A stretch of DNA of 64,000 nt. Origin: Gracilimonas sediminicola (GTDB taxonomy: Bacteria > Bacteroidota > Rhodothermia > Balneolales > Balneolaceae). The notes under the pieces are model-generated. The model was not told the DNA's origin. It searched no databases and saw only the letters and a list, made by a program, of their open reading frames with translations. Shown here in pieces: positions 54,368-63,590 of the stretch (positions are counted from its first letter, which is position 1; each line of letters starts with the position of its first letter). The DNA is taken from positions 124,001 through 188,000 of the forward strand of contig NZ_JANDBC010000002.1 of the NCBI RefSeq assembly GCF_024320785.1. Reading direction: 5' to 3'. The translations under genes and the position numbers were made by a program.

Positions 54368-55234
54368 TCAATTTTGAAAAAGAATTTGTAGCAACAACGT
54401 TCCACCTATAAAAGCGACAAAGCTGAAAGAAGCAAAGAACTTCATTTTCATCACGGTATCATATTCATCCTGATTTCCTTTCAACTTCCACACAAAGGTA
54501 CTGAGCACGGTATAGGCTGTAAAAGTCACGCCTCCGAATATCATTCCCAATTGCTCATTTTGGTGATAAAGCATTACAGAAAGCAAGGTTGCTCCAAGTA
54601 AGAAAAGGATGGCAAAGAACCATTTCACCCCTTTCAACCCAAACCGAATCGCAAAGGTGCGATCTCCCCTTCCCCCATCTTCTTCTGTCTGATAAATCTG
54701 GGAAACCGGGTACAAACTCAATATTATCGCGGCCACTCCTAAAGCAATGATATCTTCCGAGAAGCTAATCGGGTAAGCTCCCGCAGCCAGATATCCCAGA
54801 AAGAAGGAGTTGGTTCCGGTGCTGACCCCAATGGCAACTATGCTAAGGATCGGTTTCCCTTTCCACCGGGCAAGCGGGGTTGAATACAGCCAAAAAAACA
54901 ACATGCTGACTGCATAAATGATGGCATAATTCCATCCGACAGTAATTGCCCAGCCTAAACCGGCATATTGCATGATCAATGAAGCCGGCCACATCCATAC
55001 ATTCATTTTTGGAGGTGACTTTAGCCCGCCAATAGGACCTTCATCTTTATCCCACCAGGAGTTATAGGCCGTAGCCCCGCCAAATAAGAGCACATGCACG
55101 TTTAAAAACTGAAGCCAAAATTGGTCCCATGCTACTGCATCCACAAAGAGCGCTGCCATTAAGTATCCTCCGGAAAGGATAAAAAACTGGTAGTGCAGCC
55201 GAAGGTGAATGATAAAATTCAGAAGTTGCTTCAA
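54368..55234 (-). CDS. UbiA-family prenyltransferase
   Basis: A 288-residue integral membrane protein with about nine hydrophobic segments. The first Asp-rich motif is NSWWDKDEG (Asn58, Asp62, Asp64) and the second is YQTEEDGGRGDRTFAIRFG (about 184-202). These bind prenyl diphosphate and metal. The acceptor could be a quinone ring, haem or another aromatic; no quinone gene is near, and the sequence is divergent from MenA and UbiA proper, so the substrate is left open. Confidence 0.87.
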   Translation of the reverse strand: MKQLLNFIIHLRLHYQFFILSGGYLMAALFVDAVAWDQFWLQFLNVHVLLFGGATAYNSWWDKDEGPIGGLKSPPKMNVWMWPASLIMQYAGLGWAITVGWNYAIIYAVSMLFFWLYSTPLARWKGKPILSIVAIGVSTGTNSFFLGYLAAGAYPISFSEDIIALGVAAIILSLYPVSQIYQTEEDGGRGDRTFAIRFGLKGVKWFFAILFLLGATLLSVMLYHQNEQLGMIFGGVTFTAYTVLSTFVWKLKGNQDEYDTVMKMKFFASFSFVAFIGGTLLLQILFQN

Positions 55235-55333
55235 ATGTTTGATCTTTGATAATTCAGATAGAAAACTTCTCTGTTGCTCAATTTAACCTATTGAGTTTTT
55301 AATTCCTGAATAATCATTCCTTATCTTTCTGAT

Positions 55334-56230
55334 ATGTTAGCAGAGACAAAACAAATTGAGAATCAAAAACTGATTGCTGAGCCTGAGTGGCTGCAGGAAA
55401 AGGAAGCTCACGAACATCGTGTGGATGAGTTACTTAACAATTACCTGGAAGCGCGGTCTCGTCAGGAAAAGAATCCCGTCATGGATTTTCTTTTCGAATA
55501 CTACGCCTTTCGTCCTTCGGGGTTGAGAAGATGGTCGCCCGGAATGGGAATATCGCTTTCCTTTTCAAATTTCGATTTGTTACCTGAAGTAAGTGAGCTT
55601 ACTGTTGAAGGCGACATCGCTTTTATAGACCCCTCCCTGTTTCCTGAAAAACGTATCTCCTCTTTGAAATGGATGCTGCAGATGCTGGAGAACACGCAGA
55701 ACAGCCGACCCTCATTTGGCTGTTTTGGAATGCACGAATGGGCTATGGTTTATAAAACGGATAATCCAAGGCATGATCAGGTTCCCATGCGTATGGAACC
55801 GGATGAGCTGGCCGAATTTGTGGAATCACGACCGTTGCTTTGCACCCATTTTGATGCCTTCCGCTTTTTCACCCAACCGGCAAAACCCATGAATCGCTTT
55901 GAGTTATCACGGGAGAAATTTCACGAGACCGAACAACCGGGGTGCATTCATTCCAATATGGATTTGTATAAATGGGCTTTCAAGATGTATCCATGGATTT
56001 CCAGTTCACTCATCCTGGATGCCTTCGAACTGGCGGTTGAGGCCCGACATATAGATATGCAAGCCAGCCCTTACGATTTACGAGATCAAGGGCTGGAGCC
56101 CATCAAAATTGAGACGGAAGCCGGCAGAAAGGAATACAAACAAAAGCAGGAAATGATCTTCCGAAAAGGACTCCCCATCCGCGAGAAAATCATTGAGAAG
56201 ATGAGGGAAGTTTTAAAGAAAGTGGAATGA
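55334..56230 (+). CDS. Conserved protein commonly labelled 3-methyladenine DNA glycosylase
   Basis: A 298-residue soluble protein. Conserved blocks include NPVMDFLFEYYAFRPSGLRR, SFGCFGMHEWAMVYK, LLCTHFDAFRFFT, TEQPGCIHSNMDLYKWAFK and DMQASPYDLRDQGLEPI. The same blocks occur in actinobacterial proteins often annotated as 3-methyladenine DNA glycosylase, but I see no helix-hairpin-helix or any known glycosylase motif. Invariant His, Cys, Asp and Glu residues suggest an enzyme, perhaps metal-dependent. The glycosylase label should be treated as unproven. Confidence 0.8.
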   Translation: MLAETKQIENQKLIAEPEWLQEKEAHEHRVDELLNNYLEARSRQEKNPVMDFLFEYYAFRPSGLRRWSPGMGISLSFSNFDLLPEVSELTVEGDIAFIDPSLFPEKRISSLKWMLQMLENTQNSRPSFGCFGMHEWAMVYKTDNPRHDQVPMRMEPDELAEFVESRPLLCTHFDAFRFFTQPAKPMNRFELSREKFHETEQPGCIHSNMDLYKWAFKMYPWISSSLILDAFELAVEARHIDMQASPYDLRDQGLEPIKIETEAGRKEYKQKQEMIFRKGLPIREKIIEKMREVLKKVE

Positions 56231-56234
56231 TTAA

Positions 56235-56277
56235 GTGATATGGTGATGATCGAGCGATCACTCAATCACCATATTAC
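56235..56277. repeat. Hairpin gtgatatggtgat / atcaccatattac between convergent genes
   Basis: Arms 56235-56247 and 56265-56277 pair at 12 of 13 positions around a 17-base loop. It lies between the convergent 3' ends of the glycosylase-labelled gene and the NTF2-like gene and could end transcription both ways, though no T tract follows. Same theme as 56814-56946 and 50568-50670. Confidence 0.55.
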
Positions 56278-56291
56278 CATGTCACTACCAC

Positions 56292-56750
56292 CTATTGATG
56301 CCTGTGATACACTTTAGCGACCACTTTCCAACCGCTTTCAAATTTCAGCAAAGACAGGTAGTCCGTAAATACATGCTTCCCTTTATGATGTAATTCCAGT
56401 TCTACAGAAGCAGCATTTCCGGTCACGCTGATGTTTGTGAATTCCGGTTCCCAGACGTTATTCTCAGGATCGAATTCCGTACTTTCTTTTCGTTTCTTTG
56501 TGCTTTCAATCCATTTGGAGATTGGATACCTGCCAATTTCTTCCCCATTTACAGAAAAGATGGCAAAGTCTTTATGAAAGGTTTCCGCCATTGCTTCAGG
56601 ATTTAATTCATTGAATGCCCCGTGGGCATAGCCGTTCAGAATTACTTCCTTAACAGCTTCTTCTTCCTTGGCAATATATTCGGTGGCGTTTATACCTACC
56701 AGCAGCAGAGCAAACACAAAAACAGAACTTAACAGTACAGACTTTCTCAT
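56292..56750 (-). CDS. Exported NTF2-like (putative lumazine-binding type) protein
   Basis: A 152-residue protein: signal peptide (1-23, MRKSVLLSSVFVFALLLVG) then an NTF2-like alpha-beta fold with EEAVKEVILNGYAHGAFN, HKDFAIFSVNGEEIGRYP and YLSLLKFESGWKVVAKVYH. This small-pocket fold binds many ligands or has simple enzyme activity; no catalytic residues are recognised. Stand-alone gene, convergent with the previous one. Confidence 0.78.
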   Translation of the reverse strand: MRKSVLLSSVFVFALLLVGINATEYIAKEEEAVKEVILNGYAHGAFNELNPEAMAETFHKDFAIFSVNGEEIGRYPISKWIESTKKRKESTEFDPENNVWEPEFTNISVTGNAASVELELHHKGKHVFTDYLSLLKFESGWKVVAKVYHRHQ

Positions 56751-56813
56751 GGTAATATAGATTTGGTGAGGGTTAACAATCTTTTATCACGTTCAACGAA
56801 GAAAATAGTTACA

Positions 56814-56946
56814 GGGTGTGGTGATGTGGTGATTTTTTGTATTCATCTCGCAACGAATGCCCGAGATCTTCATGCTTTAAAAGAAAATCGGATTCCACCT
56901 GCATAGTTGAAACTTAGACCCACTTCATCACTCATCACCCTATCAC
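56814..56946. repeat. Inverted ggtgatgtggtgat repeats downstream of dnaG
   Basis: Left arm ggtgtggtgatgtggtgat at 56814-56832 and right arm with atcactcatcaccctatcac (about 56927-56946) can pair imperfectly around about 95 bp. It fills the gap between dnaG and the NTF2-like gene. The right arm ends next to the dnaG stop codon. Same theme as the repeats at 50.6 and 56.2 kb. Confidence 0.5.
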
Positions 56947-56948
56947 TC

Positions 56949-58982
56949 TCACTCCTCCCCCTTCATCTTGTACTGAAAAACCTTGTCGTTAACCTGGTGA
57001 TCAATATCAGAATCCGGATCGGGGTATAAGTCATCAGGGTCGGTTGTTTCCCGGCGGGTAAGTTTTGATTTAATATCTTTCTGTCGCTCCATCAGTTCCA
57101 GCTTTTCCTCTCCGTTAGCGGCAGCGATTTTATCAGCCAGCTCATTTTGTTTATGCCGGTAAAAGTTTATCTGTGACGCTCTGATTGAGCTTTTCGCAGT
57201 TTTATAAGGATTCTTATCCTTCTCGTACTTCAGTCCTACTTTCTCTTCATGGCGATCACTGGCCGTATGCTGCTCCAAAAGAACATCTCCCACCAAACGA
57301 GGGAAAGGGTCATCCATACCGGAATAGGTATTTACAGAAATCTCTTTTTCTTCTTTGTATCGCTCAATGATATCCTCATAAAACGTCCGAAGTTCATCAT
57401 CCTCAAAGAGCTTGGAATTCGTAAACGAACAAATGTATTCCACCATACTGCGTCCATAAGTAATCATCAGACGAATGAGCTCTTTCTCAAAGTGAGGTTT
57501 TTTCCTGGAGCGAGGTTGAGGCCTTCCTGAAAAAGGCTCGCCGGATGGATGCGGAGGTTCATCCATTGGCCCACCGTCCATTCCCTGATCCTGGGTTACA
57601 CGATCATCCTGAAAACGCTGTCGGGCTTCTTCCCTTCGCTGTGAGCGCTTTTCTTCCCAGCGCTTGTCGTTCATCACCCGCTCCAGCTGCTCGTATAAAT
57701 CGCTCTCCTTCACCTTCTGGAACTTCTGCATCTTCTGATGCAGGTACTGCACGTACACTTGTCGCTGAATGGAATCTTTGATGTTGGCAATCGACTCCAG
57801 TATCTCAGCGATCACCTTGGGTATTTCAGTAGGCTTTTCGAGTCGACCTTCTTCACCGGCCTTCAGCAACAGAAAATCTACAAAATCGCCGGATTCCTCT
57901 TTCTTCAGCTCTTCAAATGATTCCTTGCCGAACTGCTTCACAAAAGAATCAGGGTCCTGATCTTCAGGCAGCTCCAGCAGTTGTACTTCCATCCCCTCGG
58001 CCAGGGCGATATTGATACCCCGCTTCATCGCCGTTTGCCCCGCATCATCGGAGTCATAAATCATGACAATGCGTTCACCATAGCGATGCAAAATCTTCAT
58101 TTGTCCGGATGTGAGCGACGTTCCACTGCTGGCCACCACATTCTTGATGCCATGCTCATGAAGGGTGATTACATCCGTGTAGCCTTCCACCAGAATCACT
58201 TCTTTATTCTTGCGGATCTCATTCCTGGCAAAATTGACCCCGTAAACAACCTCGCTCTTGTTATAGACTTTGGTTTGGGATGAGTTGATGTATTTCGCCG
58301 TTTTTTCATTGCCCAGAACCCGTCCCGCAAAGGCAATTACTTTTCCGGTAGGGTTGAATATGGGAAACATCAGTCTTCCACGAAAAGTATCGTAAAAGCC
58401 ACTGCCGCGGTTACTTGGCTTAATCAGGTCTGCTTCCACTAAGTAATTCTCGTCAATGCCCGCATTCTTTGCTGCTTTCCATAGTTCCTCTCCTCCCGAT
58501 GGAGAAAAACCCAGCCCGAACTTTTTATACACTTCCCGGTTATATCCCCGGTTTTCAAGGTACTTGATAGCCTTTTCAGCTTCCGGGTTCTCAATCAGGT
58601 TTCGATAATAAAACACACCCGCGAACTTGAGTGCATGGTAAATACCTTCCCGAAGCTGGGTATTCTCGCTGGGCTCTTCGTTATCTTCTTCGGGGATGAA
58701 GACTCCGTACCGCTCGGCGAGCTGACGAACGGCCTCATTGAAGCCAACCCCTTCCTGATCCATCACAAACTTAAATACATCCCCTGATTCACCACAGCCA
58801 AAGCATTTAAAAATCTCAAGGCGTGGAGTGACGTTAAAGGAGGGTGTTTTTTCATCATGATAAGGACAGAGCCCCACAAATCCACTGCCCGACCGCTTCA
58901 GCTTTACATAGTCTGAAACCACCTCCACGATATCTGCGGCTGCCCGTACTTCTTCTTTTTTCTCGTCACTTATCATAGTCAA
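56949..58982 (-). CDS. dnaG: DNA primase DnaG
   Basis: Makes RNA primers for replication. The 677 residues include the CHC2 zinc finger (Cys39, His42, Cys60, Cys63 in LCPYHDEKTPSF and KCFGCGESGD), the RNA polymerase core with FRGRLMFPIFNPTGKVIAFAGR, and the TOPRIM part VILVEGYTDVITLHEHG and MIYDSDDAGQTA. A Pro/Gly/Arg-rich linker (about 445-495) leads to a divergent helicase-binding end. An ATG two codons in could be the true start. Not in the usual rpsU-dnaG-rpoD arrangement: neither partner gene is near. Confidence 0.96.
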   Translation of the reverse strand: MTMISDEKKEEVRAAADIVEVVSDYVKLKRSGSGFVGLCPYHDEKTPSFNVTPRLEIFKCFGCGESGDVFKFVMDQEGVGFNEAVRQLAERYGVFIPEEDNEEPSENTQLREGIYHALKFAGVFYYRNLIENPEAEKAIKYLENRGYNREVYKKFGLGFSPSGGEELWKAAKNAGIDENYLVEADLIKPSNRGSGFYDTFRGRLMFPIFNPTGKVIAFAGRVLGNEKTAKYINSSQTKVYNKSEVVYGVNFARNEIRKNKEVILVEGYTDVITLHEHGIKNVVASSGTSLTSGQMKILHRYGERIVMIYDSDDAGQTAMKRGINIALAEGMEVQLLELPEDQDPDSFVKQFGKESFEELKKEESGDFVDFLLLKAGEEGRLEKPTEIPKVIAEILESIANIKDSIQRQVYVQYLHQKMQKFQKVKESDLYEQLERVMNDKRWEEKRSQRREEARQRFQDDRVTQDQGMDGGPMDEPPHPSGEPFSGRPQPRSRKKPHFEKELIRLMITYGRSMVEYICSFTNSKLFEDDELRTFYEDIIERYKEEKEISVNTYSGMDDPFPRLVGDVLLEQHTASDRHEEKVGLKYEKDKNPYKTAKSSIRASQINFYRHKQNELADKIAAANGEEKLELMERQKDIKSKLTRRETTDPDDLYPDPDSDIDHQVNDKVFQYKMKGEE

Positions 58983-59206
58983 TGATGAGCATTTTCAAGC
59001 TGTAAATAAAGTGAAAATGTGTATTCATAGAGAAAATTTATTCCATCGGAATTTAAGTGAACCAAAATTCAGTTTAGAAGTAGTAATAGCACGGTCATTG
59101 GGAAGTTTTCCTCTGAAAAGCTAAAAAATAAAGCGTTGGCGTAGTCTGTTACTAACACGTACATTTAGAGCATAATTAGGTCAAAAATCATCTACAAATC
59201 GTTTTT

Positions 59207-62107
59207 ATGAAAAGCAGGTTTTCCACAGCTTTTTTTATCGTGATCGGTTTTCTTCTGATTAATACTACAGCAGGGAATGCCCAAAGTTTGTCCGAGTTTC
59301 TTTTTGGGCAAACCGTTCAAAACTTCCCCGAAAAAACGATCGATAAATCTTCAGAAGAATATCTCGACTCCCTGATTGTACATACCACTTTGAAAGAAAA
59401 AATCGGGCAGCTCTTTTTTATTCCGGCCGAAGGTGAGTTTACAAACCGGGAAGACCGTAATTATAAACTGCTGGAAGAGATGGTGCAAAAACATCATGTG
59501 GGTGGCATCATCTTTATGCACGGTGATATATACGGGCAGGCCATCATGACCAACAAATTGCAGCGGATGGCCAAATTCCCCCTTTGGGTATCGCAGGATA
59601 TGGAATTCGGAGCTGCGATGCGGGTGTCGGGTACAACCCGGTTCACCCCTGCCATGGGCGTTGCTGCCACCGGCGACAAGCGCAATGCCTTTATGATGGG
59701 AAAGATAACCGCTATTGAAGCCAAGGCATTGGGTGTTCACCAGATTTATGCTCCTGTTCTGGATGTAAACAACAATCCGGATAACCCGGTCATCAATGTG
59801 CGCTCTTTTTCAGGAGATCCTCAGATTGTATCTGAATTCGGTACTGCGTTTATGCAAGGCGTGCAAAGTGAGCGCTTGGTTGCCACCGCCAAACATTTTC
59901 CCGGCCATGGAGATACCGATGTTGATTCGCACAGCGACCTTCCCGTTGTCAATTATGACTACAACCGCCTTGATTCCCTGGAATTGATCCCATTCCGTGC
60001 TGCTATTGATGGTGGTATCGGAAGCGTGATGAGTGCTCATATCGCCTTTCCGAACCTGAACCCAACTGAATTCCTCCCCGCCACTCTCGATTCGGTTATC
60101 CTGGGAAGTTTGCTCATGGATTCTCTTAAGTTTGATGGCATGGTAGTGACCGATGGACTGGAAATGAAAGGCATCAGTTCCAAATTTTCACCCGGGCGGG
60201 CTGTTGTACAGGCTTTGAATGCCGGTGCCGACATTATGCTCATCAGCCCGGATGTTTATACCGCCATCAACGAAGTACATCAAGCCGTTGAAGATGGTGA
60301 AATCACTGAAGAGCGAATTAACAAATCGTTTGCCAAGCTGATGCTCTGGAAGCAGCAATACGGACTATTTGATTCGGAGAACCAGGCAGATGTCAATGAG
60401 CTGGATACCAAGATAAACACGGCATTTCATGAAGCTGAAGCCCGTCGCATTGCCCGGGAGTCTATCACGCTGCTGAAGAATGAGAATAATATCTTGCCTC
60501 TGCTCCCATCTGAATATCCGGAGATCATGGTGGTTTCGGTTGCCGATGACCGGTCCGGCCGAACGGGATCTGACTTTGTGAGAGAACTCCGCGACTATCA
60601 CCCCGATGTTACTTTCCATATCTACGATGAAAGAACGAGTGAGCAGGATAAAAAAAGGATTTTGAATAAAGCCGGTGAAGTGGACCTGATCATCATCGGT
60701 TCATTTTTACACCTTAAAAACGGTCAAACCGTTCACCTGAATTCCGAGCAGCAGTATTTCCTGAACAACCTGGTAAAAAGCCGGAAACCCACCGTACTGG
60801 TTTCATTTGGAAACCCATATGTACTTTCAGATTTAAAGGATACCGATGCCCATGTATTAGGCTGGTACCATTCATCCCAACAGGTTCATGGTGTGGTTCC
60901 AGCCCTGTTTGGAGCCAGTAAAATCAGTGCCAGGCTCCCCATCGAAATACCAGGGCTTTACCCCTTGGGAGCCGGACTGGAAATGGAGCATACCACCCTG
61001 CGGTTTGGGGAACCGGAAGAAGTTAACCTGGATCATGAAAAGCTGTTTGAAGTGGACCGAATTATTAACCAGGCCATCAGAGATTCTGTGTTTCCGGGAG
61101 CCGTAGTTGGTATAGTAAAAGATGGTGTGCTGGCTTACAATCGCGGATATGGTTACCAGGATTACGAAAAAACAGAGGCCGTAAGAGATACGGATGTATT
61201 TGATTTGGCATCCATCACGAAAGTAATGGCTACCACAACCGCTATTATGAAACTGGTTGATGAAGGTGAACTTACCCTCGATGACCCTATTGCCAACTAC
61301 ATTGAAGAATTCAACACTGACAAGAAGAAGAACATTACCATCCGCGACCTCCTGCTCCATCAAAGCGGACTTCCGGCTTTCCGCGTGTATGTGGATTCAC
61401 TTACGGAAAGAAGCCAAATTGTGGAGGCAATTAAGAATGAGCCTTTGGTTTTCGAACCCGGCTCTGATTATGTGTACAGTGACTTGGGGATGATTCTTCT
61501 GGGTGAAATTGTTTATGAAGTAAGCGGCAGCCGGCTCGACCGGTTCATGAGAAATGAATTTTATTTCCCGATGAATATGTATAGCACTTTTTTCAATCCG
61601 GCTTCAACCAGTCGCTGGCTGGTACCCAGAATATCACCCACTGAAATTGATACCGTTTTTGATCGCGGAAAAGTACGAGGCAGGGTGCATGACGAACGCG
61701 CCTACTTCATGGATGGCGTGGCCGGTCATGCCGGGTTGTTTTCATCTTCCATCGACATGGCCAAATACAGCAACATGCTGCTGAATGAAGGCGTGTATTC
61801 CGGCAAAAGATATCTGAAAGCTGAAACCATCCGCGAGTTTACCTCCAAACAATCGGAGCACAGTGGGCGCGGTTTAGGTTTTGACCGAAAAAGTCCGGGC
61901 GGTTTTTCAACTGCGGGGATGCTTGCCGGTGAGGATACTTTTGGTCATTTAGGCTTTACGGGCACCAGCCTTTGGATTGACAGAGAGAAAAATATGGCCG
62001 TTATTCTGTTAACCAATCGAACATTTCCGTACCGGTCGTATGGAAAGCGAATTAGTGAAATCAGGGCTAAAGTTGCAGATGCAGCCTTTTCCGCAATAAC
62101 CAATTAG
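59207..62107 (+). CDS. Exported fusion of GH3 beta-N-acetylglucosaminidase and serine beta-lactamase-like hydrolase
   Basis: A 966-residue protein with a signal peptide (1-25). The GH3 barrel (about 40-395) has KHFPGHGDTDVDSH at 229-242, with the Asp240/His242 pair of NagZ enzymes, and VVTDGLEMKG; a GH3 C-terminal domain spans about 410-590. The last third (about 620-960) is a class C beta-lactamase/DD-peptidase-like domain with Ser669-Ile-Thr-Lys672, Tyr757-Ser-Asp, and HLGFTGT at 914-920 in place of KTG. Both domains appear catalytically complete. The pairing suggests trimming of peptidoglycan sugars and peptides or esters on one chain. It is followed after one base by the cytidine deaminase gene. 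Confidence 0.92.
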   Translation: MKSRFSTAFFIVIGFLLINTTAGNAQSLSEFLFGQTVQNFPEKTIDKSSEEYLDSLIVHTTLKEKIGQLFFIPAEGEFTNREDRNYKLLEEMVQKHHVGGIIFMHGDIYGQAIMTNKLQRMAKFPLWVSQDMEFGAAMRVSGTTRFTPAMGVAATGDKRNAFMMGKITAIEAKALGVHQIYAPVLDVNNNPDNPVINVRSFSGDPQIVSEFGTAFMQGVQSERLVATAKHFPGHGDTDVDSHSDLPVVNYDYNRLDSLELIPFRAAIDGGIGSVMSAHIAFPNLNPTEFLPATLDSVILGSLLMDSLKFDGMVVTDGLEMKGISSKFSPGRAVVQALNAGADIMLISPDVYTAINEVHQAVEDGEITEERINKSFAKLMLWKQQYGLFDSENQADVNELDTKINTAFHEAEARRIARESITLLKNENNILPLLPSEYPEIMVVSVADDRSGRTGSDFVRELRDYHPDVTFHIYDERTSEQDKKRILNKAGEVDLIIIGSFLHLKNGQTVHLNSEQQYFLNNLVKSRKPTVLVSFGNPYVLSDLKDTDAHVLGWYHSSQQVHGVVPALFGASKISARLPIEIPGLYPLGAGLEMEHTTLRFGEPEEVNLDHEKLFEVDRIINQAIRDSVFPGAVVGIVKDGVLAYNRGYGYQDYEKTEAVRDTDVFDLASITKVMATTTAIMKLVDEGELTLDDPIANYIEEFNTDKKKNITIRDLLLHQSGLPAFRVYVDSLTERSQIVEAIKNEPLVFEPGSDYVYSDLGMILLGEIVYEVSGSRLDRFMRNEFYFPMNMYSTFFNPASTSRWLVPRISPTEIDTVFDRGKVRGRVHDERAYFMDGVAGHAGLFSSSIDMAKYSNMLLNEGVYSGKRYLKAETIREFTSKQSEHSGRGLGFDRKSPGGFSTAGMLAGEDTFGHLGFTGTSLWIDREKNMAVILLTNRTFPYRSYGKRISEIRAKVADAAFSAITN

Positions 62108-62108
62108 T

Positions 62109-62813
62109 ATGAGCTGGAATCCACTTTACGAACAATCTTATGTACCCTACTCTTCGAACAAACACGCATGTGTGGTAGAAAGCAAATCCGGGAAATGTTA
62201 CGCCGGGGTGAGAATTGAGAATATTTCATACCCACTCACTATTCCGGCAGCCCAGGCTGCTTGTGCCATCTGCCTTAGTGAAGGTGAGATTCCTGCTAAA
62301 ATCTATACTGAAGATCCTTCATCTGAACAGCTGGATTACTGGGGCAAAGAGTTTGAGCTGGAAGTCATAGAAACCAACAACCCATCACAGGATAAACTGG
62401 AAGATCTCTTCCATCCCTCAAAAAAAGATTTTGAAGTACTGCCCAGATTAAAAACACTGCTGGACAATGCCGTTACTCCCAACTCCGACTTCCCGGTTTC
62501 TGCGATTTTATTTACAGAAGATGGATATTTCGAAGGCGTGAACGTGGAAGTAAGTGCATGGACACACGGCATCTGCGCAGAAAGAGTAGCTATTTCCAAG
62601 GCTTTTGCTGCAGGACGTACCGAGTTTACCCGTCTGGAAGTGCACACCCGAAAGGGAGAAATCAGCAGTCCATGTGGGGCCTGCCGCCAGGTAATCTCCG
62701 AGCTGCTTCCCTATCATGACATCGTTCTTCATCATTCTGATGGAACACAGTCGGAGCACCTTTCCCTCGACCTTCTACCCTTTAGCTTCAAGTCTTCTGC
62801 TCTCAAGAAATAA
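62109..62813 (+). CDS. cdd: Cytidine deaminase with inactive N-terminal repeat
   Basis: A 234-residue protein made of two deaminase-like halves. The C-terminal half has the full zinc site: Cys156-Ala-Glu158 in HGICAERVAI and Cys189/Cys192 in PCGACRQV, as in free cytidine deaminase. The N-terminal half starts like an ordinary deaminase (YVPYSSNKHACVV, AGVRIENISYPLTI) but the Cys-Ala-Glu site reads Pro46-Ala-Ala-Gln49, so zinc and the catalytic Glu are lost. In the E. coli enzyme the order is the reverse, active half first. Starts one base after the GH3 fusion gene. Confidence 0.9.
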   Translation: MSWNPLYEQSYVPYSSNKHACVVESKSGKCYAGVRIENISYPLTIPAAQAACAICLSEGEIPAKIYTEDPSSEQLDYWGKEFELEVIETNNPSQDKLEDLFHPSKKDFEVLPRLKTLLDNAVTPNSDFPVSAILFTEDGYFEGVNVEVSAWTHGICAERVAISKAFAAGRTEFTRLEVHTRKGEISSPCGACRQVISELLPYHDIVLHHSDGTQSEHLSLDLLPFSFKSSALKK

Positions 62814-62902
62814 CGGCAGTCCGTAAATGGAAATCAGATGAAATAGGTTAGTCATCAACAGAATGAATAGCTAATTTCAAGCTTTTATAATCAATCGCAT
62901 AT

Positions 62903-63547
62903 ATGTCCATAAACTTTATCGCTGTACTCGACCACGAACATTTGGAGAATTCTGTTTTCCTGACGGCTTTTGCCAAGTCGCTGGCCAAGCTTGGCGACCG
63001 TAAGGGGCTCGTAGTACATGGTGACAGCCCCTACACCGACCGGCTCATACAAACAGGCATGATGAGAGAGGACGCCCGGCTCAGAGCCATTAAAGACCTC
63101 AACAAACGGCTGGTGGGATTATTTGCAGACCAGGGAATTCCCACTATAGGTATTCATGGATTTCAAAAGGGATTAATCACCAAACAGGAAGATGCAATCA
63201 GCCTGAACAAGAAAGCATTAGATGCTCATCATGCAGCCCCCAATTTGTTGATTTCAAGTCTTGTAGAGCAAAACGGAGGTCCTCAGCATGTTCCATTACC
63301 TCAATTCAGCCGGTCTTTATCCATTGAACTGAATAATGCAGATATCCTTTTGTTTTCAAAAAACGAGAAAGATGAAATCCTGATTTCAGAATCCAAAGAA
63401 AAGCTCTCATGGGGCAATTTACCGGCCGGATTCGCAGAAACCACCCTTCCCGATGAGTTTCGGAATTTTGATTATCCTGTAAAACTGACCACCGCTACTG
63501 ATTTTACCAACTGGCCATCACTGAATAAAGTGACAAAAATCGAGTGA
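62903..63547 (+). CDS. Amino-acid-kinase-like protein, divergent
   Basis: A 214-residue soluble protein. LVVHGDSPYTDRLIQTGMMRE and LNKRLVGLFADQGIPTIGIHG resemble the substrate-binding start of acetylglutamate kinase and its relatives (VVHGGG..., NK.LV.LL...G..A.GLSG), and SIELNNADILLFSKNEKDEI resembles the ATP-site strand of the same fold. The glycine triplet is reduced (HGD for HGG) and the protein is shorter than the usual 250-300 residues. It may have a different substrate or be a regulator. Family assignment is by eye and moderate. Confidence 0.7.
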   Translation: MSINFIAVLDHEHLENSVFLTAFAKSLAKLGDRKGLVVHGDSPYTDRLIQTGMMREDARLRAIKDLNKRLVGLFADQGIPTIGIHGFQKGLITKQEDAISLNKKALDAHHAAPNLLISSLVEQNGGPQHVPLPQFSRSLSIELNNADILLFSKNEKDEILISESKEKLSWGNLPAGFAETTLPDEFRNFDYPVKLTTATDFTNWPSLNKVTKIE

Positions 63548-63590
63548 CACGAAAAAAGTTTAAAATTTATACTAAAAAAGCACTTTTTAA

